Shown: positions 52,539 through 60,682, counted from the stretch's first letter. The stretch: DNA of 64,000 nucleotides from Trinickia violacea (GCF_005280735.1 NZ_CP040077.1:2356001-2420000), one strand, 5' to 3'. Translations and numbers: made by a program. Notes: a model not told the origin generated them from the letters alone.

Positions 52539-53546
52539 ATGAAATTCGCCACCTTGCCCGAGGGCGGCGTCGATGGCTGCTTGCTGCTAGTGTCGCGCGA
52601 CCTGAGCCATGCCGTGGAGACCGCCCCGATCGCGAGAACGTTGCTCGATGCGCTCGAGCGTTGGGATGAAGTCGCGCCTGAATTGCAGGCGCGTTACGAA
52701 GCGTTGAACGCTGGCCGTATGCCCGACGCGCGTCCGTTCCATCCGGCCGCGTGCGCCGCGCCGTTGCCGCGTAGCCCGCAGTGGTGCGACGGCTCGGCGT
52801 TTCTGAATCACGGCCGCTTGATGGAGCAGGCGTTCAATACGCCGCCGATTCCCGAGTTCGACACGGTGCCGGTCATGTACCAGGGCGCCAGCGATGATTT
52901 CCTCGGCCCGGCCAGCGACGTGCCCTTGCCTGACGAAGCGCACGGCATCGATTTCGAAGGTGAATTCGGCGTAGTGGTGGGGCGCGTGCCGATGGGCGTA
53001 TCGGCTGCCGATGCACTTGAGCAAGTTCGCTTGATCGTGCAACTCAATGACTGGAGTCTGCGCGCCTTCGGGCCGCGTGAGATGAAGACTGGTTTCGGTT
53101 TTCTGCAGGCCAAGCCGTCGACGAGCTTTGCGCCCGTCGCCGTTACGCCCGACGAACTCGGCGAGTACTGGCGCGACGGCCGCGTGCATCTCGCTCTGCA
53201 TGTCGAATGGAACGATCGCTGGTTCGGCCATCCGCATGGCCGCGAAATGAACTTCGGCTTCGGCGAACTCGTCGCGCATGCGGCGCGCACGCGCAGGCTG
53301 TCGGTGGGGACGATCGTCGGGTCCGGCACGGTGTCGAACGCCGACCGCAAGGCGGGCTCGGCCTGTATCGCCGAGCGGCGCGTGATCGAGATGATCGACG
53401 ACGGGAGCGCGCACACGAGCTTCATGCGTTTCGGCGACCGCGTCAGGATGACAGCGCGCGATGAAGAAGGCGGCGCGCCGTTCGGCACGATCGACCAGCG
53501 GGTCGTGCGTGCGTCGCGCGCCGACGACGAGGAGGCGAGCTCATGA
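52539..53546 (+). CDS. Fumarylacetoacetate hydrolase (FAH) family protein
   Basis: The 335-aa protein has an N-terminal extension (MKFATLPEGGVDGCLLLVSR) and a C-terminal FAH catalytic domain with IDFEGEFGVVVGR (metal Glu residues), QLNDWSLRAF and TIVGSGTVSN. Members hydrolyse or decarboxylate 1,3-dicarbonyl ring-cleavage products using Mg. The start codon lies just beyond the IS right end; the present ribosome site is GAGG at 52531-52534, supplied by the element, replacing the original AGAAGGAG now at the left end. The stop overlaps the next start (ATGA). Confidence 0.88.
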   Translation: MKFATLPEGGVDGCLLLVSRDLSHAVETAPIARTLLDALERWDEVAPELQARYEALNAGRMPDARPFHPAACAAPLPRSPQWCDGSAFLNHGRLMEQAFNTPPIPEFDTVPVMYQGASDDFLGPASDVPLPDEAHGIDFEGEFGVVVGRVPMGVSAADALEQVRLIVQLNDWSLRAFGPREMKTGFGFLQAKPSTSFAPVAVTPDELGEYWRDGRVHLALHVEWNDRWFGHPHGREMNFGFGELVAHAARTRRLSVGTIVGSGTVSNADRKAGSACIAERRVIEMIDDGSAHTSFMRFGDRVRMTARDEEGGAPFGTIDQRVVRASRADDEEASS

Positions 53547-54493
53547 GAGTGCTGGTGACCGGGGCGGGCGGATTCGTCGGAACGGCGCTGGTTGAACGGC
53601 TGCTGCGCGAGGGTATCGCCGAGGCCGGTGATGTGTCGGAACTGCTGCTGGTTGATCGGCAAGCGGGCGAGCCGCCCGGCGACGCTCGAATCACGGCGCT
53701 TGCCGGCGATTTCAGCAGCTCGGAGATTCTTGAACCGCTGCTGTCGAAACCGGTCGACGTTGTCTTTCATCTGGCGAGCATGCCCGGCTCGCAGGCGGAG
53801 GCCGAGCCGGCCGAGGGCGACAAAGTGAATCTATGGGGCATGCTGACCCTGTTCGAACGCCTGGCGAAGCAAGCGACAGAGTATGGGCGTGCGGCTCGCG
53901 TCGTCTATGCCAGCAGCGTCGCGGCGTTGGGCGAGCCGCTACCGACTTCCGTGGACGAGCACACCGCGCCGCTCCCGACGATCAGCTACGGCGTGCACAA
54001 GCTCGTCGGCGAGCTGATCCTTGCCGACTGGACGCGACGCCGCAAGCTGGACGGCCGTTCGTTGCGCCTGCCGGGCATCGTGGCGCGTCCGGAGCTTTCC
54101 GCGGGACATGGCTCTGCGTTCATGAGCCAGATCTTCCGTATGGCGCAGCGAGGTCAAGCCTATACGTGCCCTGTTTCGCCATCGTCCAGCGTGTGGTGGA
54201 TGTCTCGCCGATGCTGTGTCGACAACCTTCTACATGCCGCGCGCATGCCCGCGGAGGGTTTGCACTCGGGCCGGGTTTGGACGCCTCCGGTGCTGCATTT
54301 GTCGGTACAAGAAATCGTCGATGCGCTGGTCCGGCGCTTCGGCTCGTTCAGCATCGACTTCGCTCCGGTGGAAAGGATCGAGCAGCTCTTCGGACGACAG
54401 CCGCCGCTTACCGACGGTCGCGCAATCGAGGCCGGATTTCGCCACGACGGCGCGATTGACGAGCTTGTCGCGAACGCACTCGAGTTGGCGTAA
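53543..54493 (+). CDS. NAD-dependent epimerase/dehydratase, DenD-like extended SDR
   Basis: The 316-aa protein has VTGAGGFVGTALVERLLREG as the NAD motif, catalytic Ser in VYASSVAALGE and YGVHK (YxxxK). SPSSSVWWMSRRCCVDNLLHAA resembles the substrate region of D-erythronate dehydrogenase (DenD) and similar sugar-acid dehydrogenases. Last gene of the operon. It may reduce or oxidise a hydroxy-acid product of ring breakdown. An A/T-rich inverted repeat follows at 54507-54542. Confidence 0.83.
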   Translation: MRVLVTGAGGFVGTALVERLLREGIAEAGDVSELLLVDRQAGEPPGDARITALAGDFSSSEILEPLLSKPVDVVFHLASMPGSQAEAEPAEGDKVNLWGMLTLFERLAKQATEYGRAARVVYASSVAALGEPLPTSVDEHTAPLPTISYGVHKLVGELILADWTRRRKLDGRSLRLPGIVARPELSAGHGSAFMSQIFRMAQRGQAYTCPVSPSSSVWWMSRRCCVDNLLHAARMPAEGLHSGRVWTPPVLHLSVQEIVDALVRRFGSFSIDFAPVERIEQLFGRQPPLTDGRAIEAGFRHDGAIDELVANALELA

Positions 54494-54506
54494 GTTTATT
54501 TAGCAG

Positions 54507-54542
54507 CACCACAAATAAAGTTGTGCAGATTTATTGGTGGTG
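54507..54542. repeat. A/T-rich inverted repeat after the catabolic operon
   Basis: CACCACAAATAAA (54507-54519) pairs at 12 of 13 positions with TTTATTGGTGGTG (54530-54542), loop 10 nt. It lies 14 bp beyond the last gene of the operon. It is likely a 3' hairpin, although without a U-run. The stretch 54543-54730 shows no gene. Confidence 0.5.
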
Positions 54543-54730
54543 TACGGATACTCTTGCTTCGACGGCTTGGCTCAAGAGCGTCGTGACGGGAGCGTTCGGC
54601 GTGGCACATGCAATGGAGGGAAGGGCTAGAGATTTCCAGTATCAGCCGCAGTCCTGGGACAGTCCCGAACTGACTTCCGCCGTGCGGGAGCCGTTTCCCA
54701 GCCGGGCATCGAAGACCGATTGGACCGCGC

Positions 54731-54840
54731 AAAAGAAAACGCCCGCGTTCTGTCGCAGGCGTTTCCGTGGCCCCGCTACCGCGTCCCATGGGGAGATTTC
54801 GAGCCCCTTGCTGCTTTCAGGACCGGCTTCCGCGCGGCTC
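54731..54840 (-). ncRNA. Candidate small RNA with own promoter and terminator
   Basis: On the minus strand a perfect -10 TATAAT (54852-54847) is followed by about 110 nt without a coding frame. The segment ends in a strong terminator: AAACGCCTGCG (54764-54754) pairs with CGCGGGCGTTT (54747-54737) with one mismatch, and is followed by TTTTCTTTT. Internally GGGGCTCGAAATCTCCCC can fold as a small stem-loop. I do not recognise the family; it is neither a complete tRNA nor an SRP RNA. Transcript ends are inferred from the promoter and terminator only. Confidence 0.55.
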
Positions 54841-54846
54841 CCTTTC

Positions 54847-54852
54847 ATTATA
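54847..54852 (-). promoter_or_regulatory. -10 element of candidate small RNA
   Basis: TATAAT on the minus strand, a perfect consensus, preceded 16 nt upstream by a weak TTGGAT. The stretch from here to the LacI stop at 55164 shows no gene. Confidence 0.5.
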
Positions 54853-55163
54853 GGGCGCGCGTTGGGATATCCAAGCTCGCCCTTCGCCGGCCCGCTGGCG
54901 ACAGCGTGGACCGTCATGCCTGACGTCATTTCGTCTCGGGCGCAAATGAAGCGAATGAAAGTTGCGTCCATCCGACCCTCCGTTTCCGGACATCCTTGCA
55001 AAAAAACGTCGCGCGCCACAGGGCCAGGCTCGCGCACGACATCCTGCCTGCCGATCTGATCGACCATCCCCGGCGCGATCGGTTGGAGGACTGCCTGACG
55101 CACGTCGCCTGAAGACGCACGGCAGCTTGCGCCGCCCGCGCGCATCGGCAAATGGCGGTGCCC

Positions 55164-56219
55164 TCAAGCAGCGCTTGTGGCCCGCTTGTTCACTGGCGCG
55201 GTGGAACCGCGCTTGACGAGAAAGGGCGTGGACGTCTCGACGACGCTCTTACCCCCGGAATGTCCCGACATCAACGCGAGCAACAGCTCCACGCTCTTGG
55301 ATGCGATCTCCTCAGTGGGGATCGCAACGGTGGTAAGCGGCGGCCGAGAGCGTTGCGCAGGCTCGATATCCGTGATGCTCACGATCGACAGATCTCGCGG
55401 CACGTCCAGGCCGAAGTCGGCCGCCGCATTGAGTGCCCCTAATGCGGGAAGGTCATTGGACACGAATAACGCTGTCAGATCGGGGCGCGCTTTCAGCAGT
55501 TCGATCGTGGTGTCGTAACCGCTCTCGTAGCTGTCGCTCGCGAACCGCTCATCGGCCGCGCTGGGCCGAATGCCCGCGCCGCGCAGCGCGTCGCGATAGC
55601 CCCGGTAACGGCCGCGATGGATGCCTGTCTTGGGGCTGCCGATGACGGCGCCGATCCGCCGATGACCGAGCTCGATCAGGTGAGCGGTGGCGATCCGCCC
55701 GGCCGCCTTCGAATCGAATGCAACGCATGGAATACCCGGCGGTTCGTCGGGAAGCTCCCAGATGCTGATGACGACCGGGATGCCACGCACTTCGACTTCG
55801 CGCAACTGCTCGACGGCCAAGTCTCCGTGATTGGCGACCAGCACGCCATCCGCGAGCGACCCGCCGACTTCCTCCAGAAACCGCGTGCCGCCGTCTTGCT
55901 CATGGTCGGTGTTGCAGACCAGCAGGTATCGCCCGTGCCGAAGGGCCGCGAGATTCGTCGCGAGCGTGAATTCCGGGTAGAACGGGTTGGTGATACAGCC
56001 GAGCATCAGCGCCAGCGTCGGTGCCTTGCGCTCGACGAGCGCCCGCGCGGCCAGGTTGGGGCGATACCCCTCGCGTTCGGCAACCTCGAGCACGCGCCTG
56101 CGCGTTTCCTCGCTCACGCGCCCCTTGCCGCGCAACACGTTCGATACCGTCATGGGTGAAACACCCGCGTGTTCTGCAACGTCCTTGATGGTCGCCGCTG
56201 CGTCCCGTTTCTTGTCCAT
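55164..56219 (-). CDS. LacI family transcriptional regulator
   Basis: The 351-aa protein has N-terminal HTH ATIKDVAEHAGVSPMTVSNV and hinge helix RPNLAARALVERK, then a sugar-binding core (LALMLGCITNPFYPEF). It is divergent from the ABC transporter / beta-galactosidase operon and almost certainly represses it. The intergenic region holds two AACGTT-centred dyads (56369-56380, 56421-56432) of the kind LacI proteins bind. Inducer is probably a galactoside. Confidence 0.92.
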   Translation of the reverse strand: MDKKRDAAATIKDVAEHAGVSPMTVSNVLRGKGRVSEETRRRVLEVAEREGYRPNLAARALVERKAPTLALMLGCITNPFYPEFTLATNLAALRHGRYLLVCNTDHEQDGGTRFLEEVGGSLADGVLVANHGDLAVEQLREVEVRGIPVVISIWELPDEPPGIPCVAFDSKAAGRIATAHLIELGHRRIGAVIGSPKTGIHRGRYRGYRDALRGAGIRPSAADERFASDSYESGYDTTIELLKARPDLTALFVSNDLPALGALNAAADFGLDVPRDLSIVSITDIEPAQRSRPPLTTVAIPTEEIASKSVELLLALMSGHSGGKSVVETSTPFLVKRGSTAPVNKRATSAA

Positions 56220-56327
56220 CCGCGTGAGCCGTCCGCCGTGGGGCTGTTAGTCTGAGACGCAATATAGCGTCAGGGCGGAGGCGGCGCCAGAGCCGGATAT
56301 CCGGGCAAACCACGACGAAATTCGCGC

Positions 56328-56356
56328 TTGCAACGGCTAGGCGACCGGCGTACATT
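56328..56356 (+). promoter_or_regulatory. Possible promoter of the sugar ABC operon
   Basis: -35 TTGCAA (56328-56333), 17-nt spacer, -10 TACATT (56351-56356), each 4/6. Transcription would start near 56363 and run through the first dyad and the hairpin at 56387-56407 before the ATG at 56447. Confidence 0.4.
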
Positions 56357-56368
56357 CCGCAAACACAA

Positions 56369-56380
56369 TAGAACGTTTCT
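56369..56380. promoter_or_regulatory. Imperfect AACGTT-centred dyad (LacI site 1)
   Basis: TAGAACGTTTCT, an imperfect palindrome around AACGTT, centred 52 bp (about five helical turns) from the perfect site at 56421-56432. Confidence 0.4.
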
Positions 56381-56386
56381 GGCGCG

Positions 56387-56407
56387 ATGGCCCTTGGGGC
56401 CATTTTT
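56387..56407 (+). terminator. Intrinsic terminator/attenuator in the ABC operon leader
   Basis: ATGGCCC (56387-56393) pairs exactly with GGGCCAT (56397-56403), loop TTG, followed on the plus strand by an uninterrupted T5 run (TTTTT 56403-56407). It lies 40 bp upstream of the first structural gene and between the two dyads, so it either stops read-through or attenuates the operon. Confidence 0.65.
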
Positions 56408-56420
56408 CAGCGCCGAATGA

Positions 56421-56432
56421 TTTAACGTTAAA
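56421..56432. promoter_or_regulatory. Perfect TTTAACGTTAAA operator (LacI site 2)
   Basis: A 12-bp perfect palindrome with central CG, typical of LacI-family operators, 14 bp before the ATG of the ABC ATPase gene and partly beside its ribosome site. Confidence 0.7.
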
Positions 56433-56446
56433 CCAAAGGCGGAGAC

Positions 56447-57592
56447 ATGGCTGCAATTACGTTGTCGGAAGTGTCCAAGGCGTACGGCGAGCATCCGCCG
56501 GTGCTGCGCGACATCAACCTGGAAATCGGCGCCAACGAGTTCTGCGTCTTCCTCGGTCCGTCGGGCTGCGGGAAGTCGACGCTGCTGCGGATCATCGCGG
56601 GACTCGAGGATGCGACGGACGGCGAGGTCAGGATCGCCGGCAAGCTCGTGAACGACGTGCCGCCGTCGCAGCGCGGCGTGGCGATGGTGTTCCAGAGCTA
56701 CGCGCTGTTTCCGCACATGACGGTGGCCGAGAACATGGGCTTCGGCCTGAAGCTCGCCAAGACGCCGCGCGATGAAATCGAGCGCCGGGTCGGCAAGGCG
56801 GCGCAAACGCTGCAACTCGACGCGCTGCTCGAGCGCAAGCCGGCCGCGCTGTCGGGCGGGCAGCGGCAGCGGGTTGCCATTGGCCGTGCGATCGTGCGCG
56901 AGCCGGGCGTGTTCCTGTTCGACGAGCCGCTCTCGAATCTGGATGCCATGCTGCGCGGGCAGACGCGCGTCGAAATCGCCCGGCTGCACAACCAGTTCGC
57001 GCAGGCCAGCACGGTCTACGTCACCCACGACCAGATCGAGGCCATGACGCTGGGCGACAAAATTGTGCTGCTGCACGCGGGCAAGGACGCCGAGCGTTTC
57101 GGCAGCATCGCGCAGATCGGCGCGCCGCTCGACCTCTATCACCGCCCGAACAGCCGCTTTGTCGCGGGCTTCATTGGCACGCCGCGCATGAATTTTCTGG
57201 AGGCCAAGGTCGTATCGAGCGACGCGCTCGGCGTCGCGGTGCGGCTCAACGGCTCCGGCGAGATGTTGCGCGTGTCGGCGTCCGGCGCCGCGTTGACGGC
57301 TGCGCAGCCCGTCACGCTCGGCATTCGTCCCGAGCATCTGCAGGCTGGAGAACGGGCTGAGGCAAGTGGCGCCGAGGCGCCGCCGCAGGCCATCGTGCGC
57401 AAGGTCGCGCTCGTGGAGCGGCTTGGCGAGCAGAGCTATCTGCATCTCGACGATCCGGCCGGCGCGACATTGCTGGCGAAAGTGCAGGGCGACACGGCCA
57501 GCCACGCCGGCGACACGATTCGACTCACGGTGCCGGCGCCATGTTGTCACCTCTTCACAGCGGACGGCCGCCACGTGCCGCCGCTTCATTAA
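56447..57592 (+). CDS. Sugar ABC transporter ATPase (MalK/UgpC type)
   Basis: The 381-aa protein has Walker A GPSGCGKST, Q-loop VFQSYALFPHMTVAENM, signature LSGGQRQRVAIGRA, Walker B VFLFDEPLSNLDA and His-switch YVTHDQ, followed by a C-terminal MOP-like OB domain (ITLGIRPEHL-like segment at about 285). This is the CUT1 family ATPase energising oligosaccharide uptake. ATG 56447 follows GGCGGAG. First gene of the operon ending with the GH42 galactosidase. Confidence 0.92.
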   Translation: MAAITLSEVSKAYGEHPPVLRDINLEIGANEFCVFLGPSGCGKSTLLRIIAGLEDATDGEVRIAGKLVNDVPPSQRGVAMVFQSYALFPHMTVAENMGFGLKLAKTPRDEIERRVGKAAQTLQLDALLERKPAALSGGQRQRVAIGRAIVREPGVFLFDEPLSNLDAMLRGQTRVEIARLHNQFAQASTVYVTHDQIEAMTLGDKIVLLHAGKDAERFGSIAQIGAPLDLYHRPNSRFVAGFIGTPRMNFLEAKVVSSDALGVAVRLNGSGEMLRVSASGAALTAAQPVTLGIRPEHLQAGERAEASGAEAPPQAIVRKVALVERLGEQSYLHLDDPAGATLLAKVQGDTASHAGDTIRLTVPAPCCHLFTADGRHVPPLH

Positions 57593-57612
57593 AAACAATC
57601 CGGAGACACTTC

Positions 57613-58848
57613 ATGAAGACGATTCGCCGACTGCCGGCGCTTGCCGTCGCGTTAGCCCTTGCCACCGGCGCCCACGCGGGCACCTTGAACTTCAACGTCG
57701 CATTCAAGGGCGCCAATCAGCGCGCCCTGTGGGAGAGTGTCATCGCCGACTTCGAGAAGGCGAATCCCGACGTGAAGGTGAAAGCGAATTTCGTCGAGGA
57801 GGAAGCGTACAAGGTTCAGCTGCCGGCGTGGCTCACGACTGTCGCACCCGACGTCGTCAAGTGGCACGAGGGTGAGCGCATGGCGTACTACGCGAAGCGG
57901 GGCTTGTTCGAGGACCTGTCGACCGACTGGCAGAAGAACAGCTGGAATACGGAGTTCGCTTCGCTGAAGCAGGCGTCGTCTTACGCCGGAAAGCAGTACG
58001 CGGTCCCGACCGACTATTTCTCGTGGGGGCTCTTCTATCGCAAGGACCTGTTTCAGAAGGCCGGCATCGCGAGCGAGCCGAAAACTTGGGACGAATTTCT
58101 CGAAGCGTGCCGCAAGCTGAAAGCCGCGGGCATTGCGCCGATCGCTGTGGGCGGCCGCGATGCGTGGACGCTTGCCGCGTGGTTCGACTACCTTGACCTG
58201 CGGCTGAACGGCTACGCCTTCCACATGCAGCTGATGGCAGGTGAGGTGCCCTATACGGATGCCCGCGTCAAGAAGGTGTACCAGGCGTGGAAGACGCTCA
58301 TCGACGAAAAGTACTTCATCGACAACCCGCTCTCGTACAGCCTCGATTCGGTGCAGCCGCTCTATATCCAGGGCAAGGCCGCGATGATGCTGATGGGGAC
58401 CTTCCTCTCAGCCGGCTTGCCCCCGTCGATCAAACCGGAAACGGGCTACTTCCAGTTCCCGGTGGTCGATCCGAAGGTGTCGGTCGCCGAAGACGGGTCG
58501 GCGGAATGCCTCAACATCCCGGCTCGCGCCACGAACAAAGCGGACGCGCGGCGTTTTCTGGCGTTCGTCGCCCGGTCGGACGTCGACGGCCGGTATGCCG
58601 CCGCGTTCGGCTCGCTGCCGGCCAACAACCAGTCGCCGCTGCCCGACGATCCGATCGCGCGCAAGGGTTTCGACATCCTGTCGAAGACCAGCGCCGGCAT
58701 CGCCCAGTTCTACGACCGCGACATGACCAAGGAGATGGCCGACGAAGGCATGAAGGGCATGCAGCGCTTCATGAGCGACCCGTCCCAGCTCGATTCGATC
58801 CTCGCTCACCTCGAGCAGGAGCGTCAGCGGATCTACTCGAAGTCGTAA
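57613..58848 (+). CDS. Sugar ABC transporter substrate-binding protein
   Basis: The 411-aa periplasmic protein has signal peptide MKTIRRLPALAVALALATGA followed by HAG and mature TLNFNVAFKGANQRALWESV. It is a type 1 extracellular solute-binding (CUT1) protein with KPETGYFQFPVVDPKVSVAE and aromatic residues for sugar stacking (FSWGLFYRKDLF). ATG 57613 with GGAGA upstream; the open frame begins earlier inside the ATPase gene but is not used. Probably binds a galactoside or galacto-oligosaccharide. Confidence 0.92.
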   Translation: MKTIRRLPALAVALALATGAHAGTLNFNVAFKGANQRALWESVIADFEKANPDVKVKANFVEEEAYKVQLPAWLTTVAPDVVKWHEGERMAYYAKRGLFEDLSTDWQKNSWNTEFASLKQASSYAGKQYAVPTDYFSWGLFYRKDLFQKAGIASEPKTWDEFLEACRKLKAAGIAPIAVGGRDAWTLAAWFDYLDLRLNGYAFHMQLMAGEVPYTDARVKKVYQAWKTLIDEKYFIDNPLSYSLDSVQPLYIQGKAAMMLMGTFLSAGLPPSIKPETGYFQFPVVDPKVSVAEDGSAECLNIPARATNKADARRFLAFVARSDVDGRYAAAFGSLPANNQSPLPDDPIARKGFDILSKTSAGIAQFYDRDMTKEMADEGMKGMQRFMSDPSQLDSILAHLEQERQRIYSKS

Positions 58849-58864
58849 CCGGTCGAGGCCCATC

Positions 58865-59815
58865 ATGCATCCGTTGCAGACCGCGCAGTCCACGCGTCCC
58901 GCGGCATCCGCAGGCGCGCAGCAAGAAAGGGGACGTGCCGCATCCCGCTCACACACCCGCGCGCCGCTCGCACGCCGGCGCATGCGGGCAGCGTGGTTCT
59001 TCCTGCTGCCCGCATGCCTGATGTTCGGCATCTACGTCATCTATCCGATCGTCAGCAGCATCGTCCTGAGCCTCTACAACTGGGACGGCATGAGCGAGAA
59101 GACCTTCGTCGGCCTGGCGAACTACGTGGAGCTGCTGCACAGCGAGACGTTCTACGTCGCGCTCAGGAACAACGTCATCTGGCTGGTGCTGTTCCTGCTC
59201 GCGCCGCCCATCGGGCTGGCCTTCGCGCTGTACCTGAATCAGAGCGTGCGCGGCATGCGGCTCGTGAAGTCGCTGTTCTTCTCGCCGTTCGTGCTGTCCG
59301 GCGTGGTCGTCGGTCTCGTGTTCAGCTGGTTCTACGATCCGTCGTTCGGCTTGCTGAAGGTGTTTGTCGGCCACGGCATCCCGGTGCTCGGCGACGAACG
59401 CTACGCGACCTTCGGCATCATCGCGGCGGCGCTCTGGCCGCAGATCCCGTTCTGCATGCTGCTCTATCTGACGAACCTGACCGGCATCAATCCGGAAATC
59501 ATCGAGGCGGGGCGGATGGAAGGGGCGGGAGGCTGGCCGCTGCTGTGGCACGTGGTGTTGCCGCAACTCAAGCCGGCCACATTCCTCTCGGTGGTGCTCA
59601 CCGTCATCGGGGCGCTGCGCAGCTTCGATCTGATCGCGGTGATGACGGGCGGCGGTCCGTTCGACAGCTCCACGGTGCTCGCGTACTTCATGTACGACCA
59701 GGCCATCAAGTACTTCCGCTTCGGCTATTCCGCCGCGATCGCGGTCGTGCTCTTTCTCATCATGCTGGTCTTCATCGTCTATCAGCTGCGGCGCCTGCTG
59801 CATGCGGATCGGTAA
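58865..59815 (+). CDS. Sugar ABC transporter permease 1 (MalF/UgpA type)
   Basis: The 316-aa membrane protein has an Arg-rich cytoplasmic N-terminus of about 40 residues and six predicted helices. EIIEAGRMEGAGGWPLLWHV carries the EAA motif that docks the ATPase, and IGALRSFDLIAVMTGGGPFD is characteristic of CUT1 permeases. It is 16 bp after the binding-protein gene and 15 bp before the second permease. Confidence 0.92.
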   Translation: MHPLQTAQSTRPAASAGAQQERGRAASRSHTRAPLARRRMRAAWFFLLPACLMFGIYVIYPIVSSIVLSLYNWDGMSEKTFVGLANYVELLHSETFYVALRNNVIWLVLFLLAPPIGLAFALYLNQSVRGMRLVKSLFFSPFVLSGVVVGLVFSWFYDPSFGLLKVFVGHGIPVLGDERYATFGIIAAALWPQIPFCMLLYLTNLTGINPEIIEAGRMEGAGGWPLLWHVVLPQLKPATFLSVVLTVIGALRSFDLIAVMTGGGPFDSSTVLAYFMYDQAIKYFRFGYSAAIAVVLFLIMLVFIVYQLRRLLHADR

Positions 59816-59830
59816 AGGAAAGGAACCGTC

Positions 59831-60682
59831 ATGTATCCGATGCCCGTTGCAAAATGGAAGCCAGCAAGCCGAGGGCTCTACAAGGCTTCGCTGCCGATCG
59901 CGCTCGTGCTCTGGCTGCTGCCGCTCTTCGCCGTGATGGTGACGTCCGTGCGTTCGTCGAACGAGCTGATGGAAGGCAACTATTGGGGATGGCCACATCA
60001 GTTCGCGCTGTTCGAGAACTACCGGACCGTGCTCGTCGATTCGCCGATGCTGCATTACTTCGTGAACAGCTGCCTCATCACGATTCCGTCGGTGGTCGGT
60101 GCCATGGCGCTGGCGTCGATGGCGGGGTTTGCGCTCGCGACCTATCCGTTCAAGGCCAATGCCGCGCTGCTCGGCACCTTCGTAGCCGGCAATTTCGTGC
60201 CGATCCAGGTCCTGATGATTCCGGTCCGGCAATTGACGCTGAGTTTGGGTCTGTTCAACACCGTCGAGGGGCTGATCCTTTTTCACGTCGCGTTTCAGAC
60301 CGGGTTCTGCACGCTCTTCCTGCGCAACTTCATCAAGGAGCTGCCGTTCGAGCTGATCGAGGCCGCGCGCATCGAAGGGGCGAACGAGTGGCAATTGTTC
60401 TACCGCATCATCCTGCCGCTCATTGCGCCGGCGCTCGCGGCTCTGGCCATTCTCGTCTTCACGTTCGTGTGGAACGACTACTTCTGGGCCTTGTGCCTGA
60501 CGCAAGGCGATGATGCGGCGCCGATCACCGTCGGCGTCGCCGCGCTGAAAGGACAGTGGACGACGGCGTGGAACCTCGTGTCGGCGGGCTCGCTGCTGGC
60601 GGCGCTGCCCTCGGTCGCGATGTTCTTCGCGATGCAGAAGCATTTCATTGCCGGCCTGACTTTTGGGGCGACCAAGGGTTAG
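59831..60682 (+). CDS. Sugar ABC transporter permease 2 (MalG/UgpE type)
   Basis: The 283-aa membrane protein has six predicted helices, EAA loop ELIEAARIEGANEWQLFYRI and C-terminal FFAMQKHFIAGLTFGATKG, the usual MalG end. It pairs with permease 1. The following 87 bp hold a partial hairpin (GGCACG / CGTGCC, around 60702-60725) before the galactosidase gene, which may lower downstream expression. Confidence 0.92.
   Translation: MYPMPVAKWKPASRGLYKASLPIALVLWLLPLFAVMVTSVRSSNELMEGNYWGWPHQFALFENYRTVLVDSPMLHYFVNSCLITIPSVVGAMALASMAGFALATYPFKANAALLGTFVAGNFVPIQVLMIPVRQLTLSLGLFNTVEGLILFHVAFQTGFCTLFLRNFIKELPFELIEAARIEGANEWQLFYRIILPLIAPALAALAILVFTFVWNDYFWALCLTQGDDAAPITVGVAALKGQWTTAWNLVSAGSLLAALPSVAMFFAMQKHFIAGLTFGATKG

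Noticed and set aside
54770..54812. tRNA-like T-arm (GGGGCTCGAAATCTCCCC) in the small RNA candidate
   Set aside because: No matching D-arm, anticodon arm or acceptor stem could be built around it, so a tRNA or tmRNA gene is not supported.
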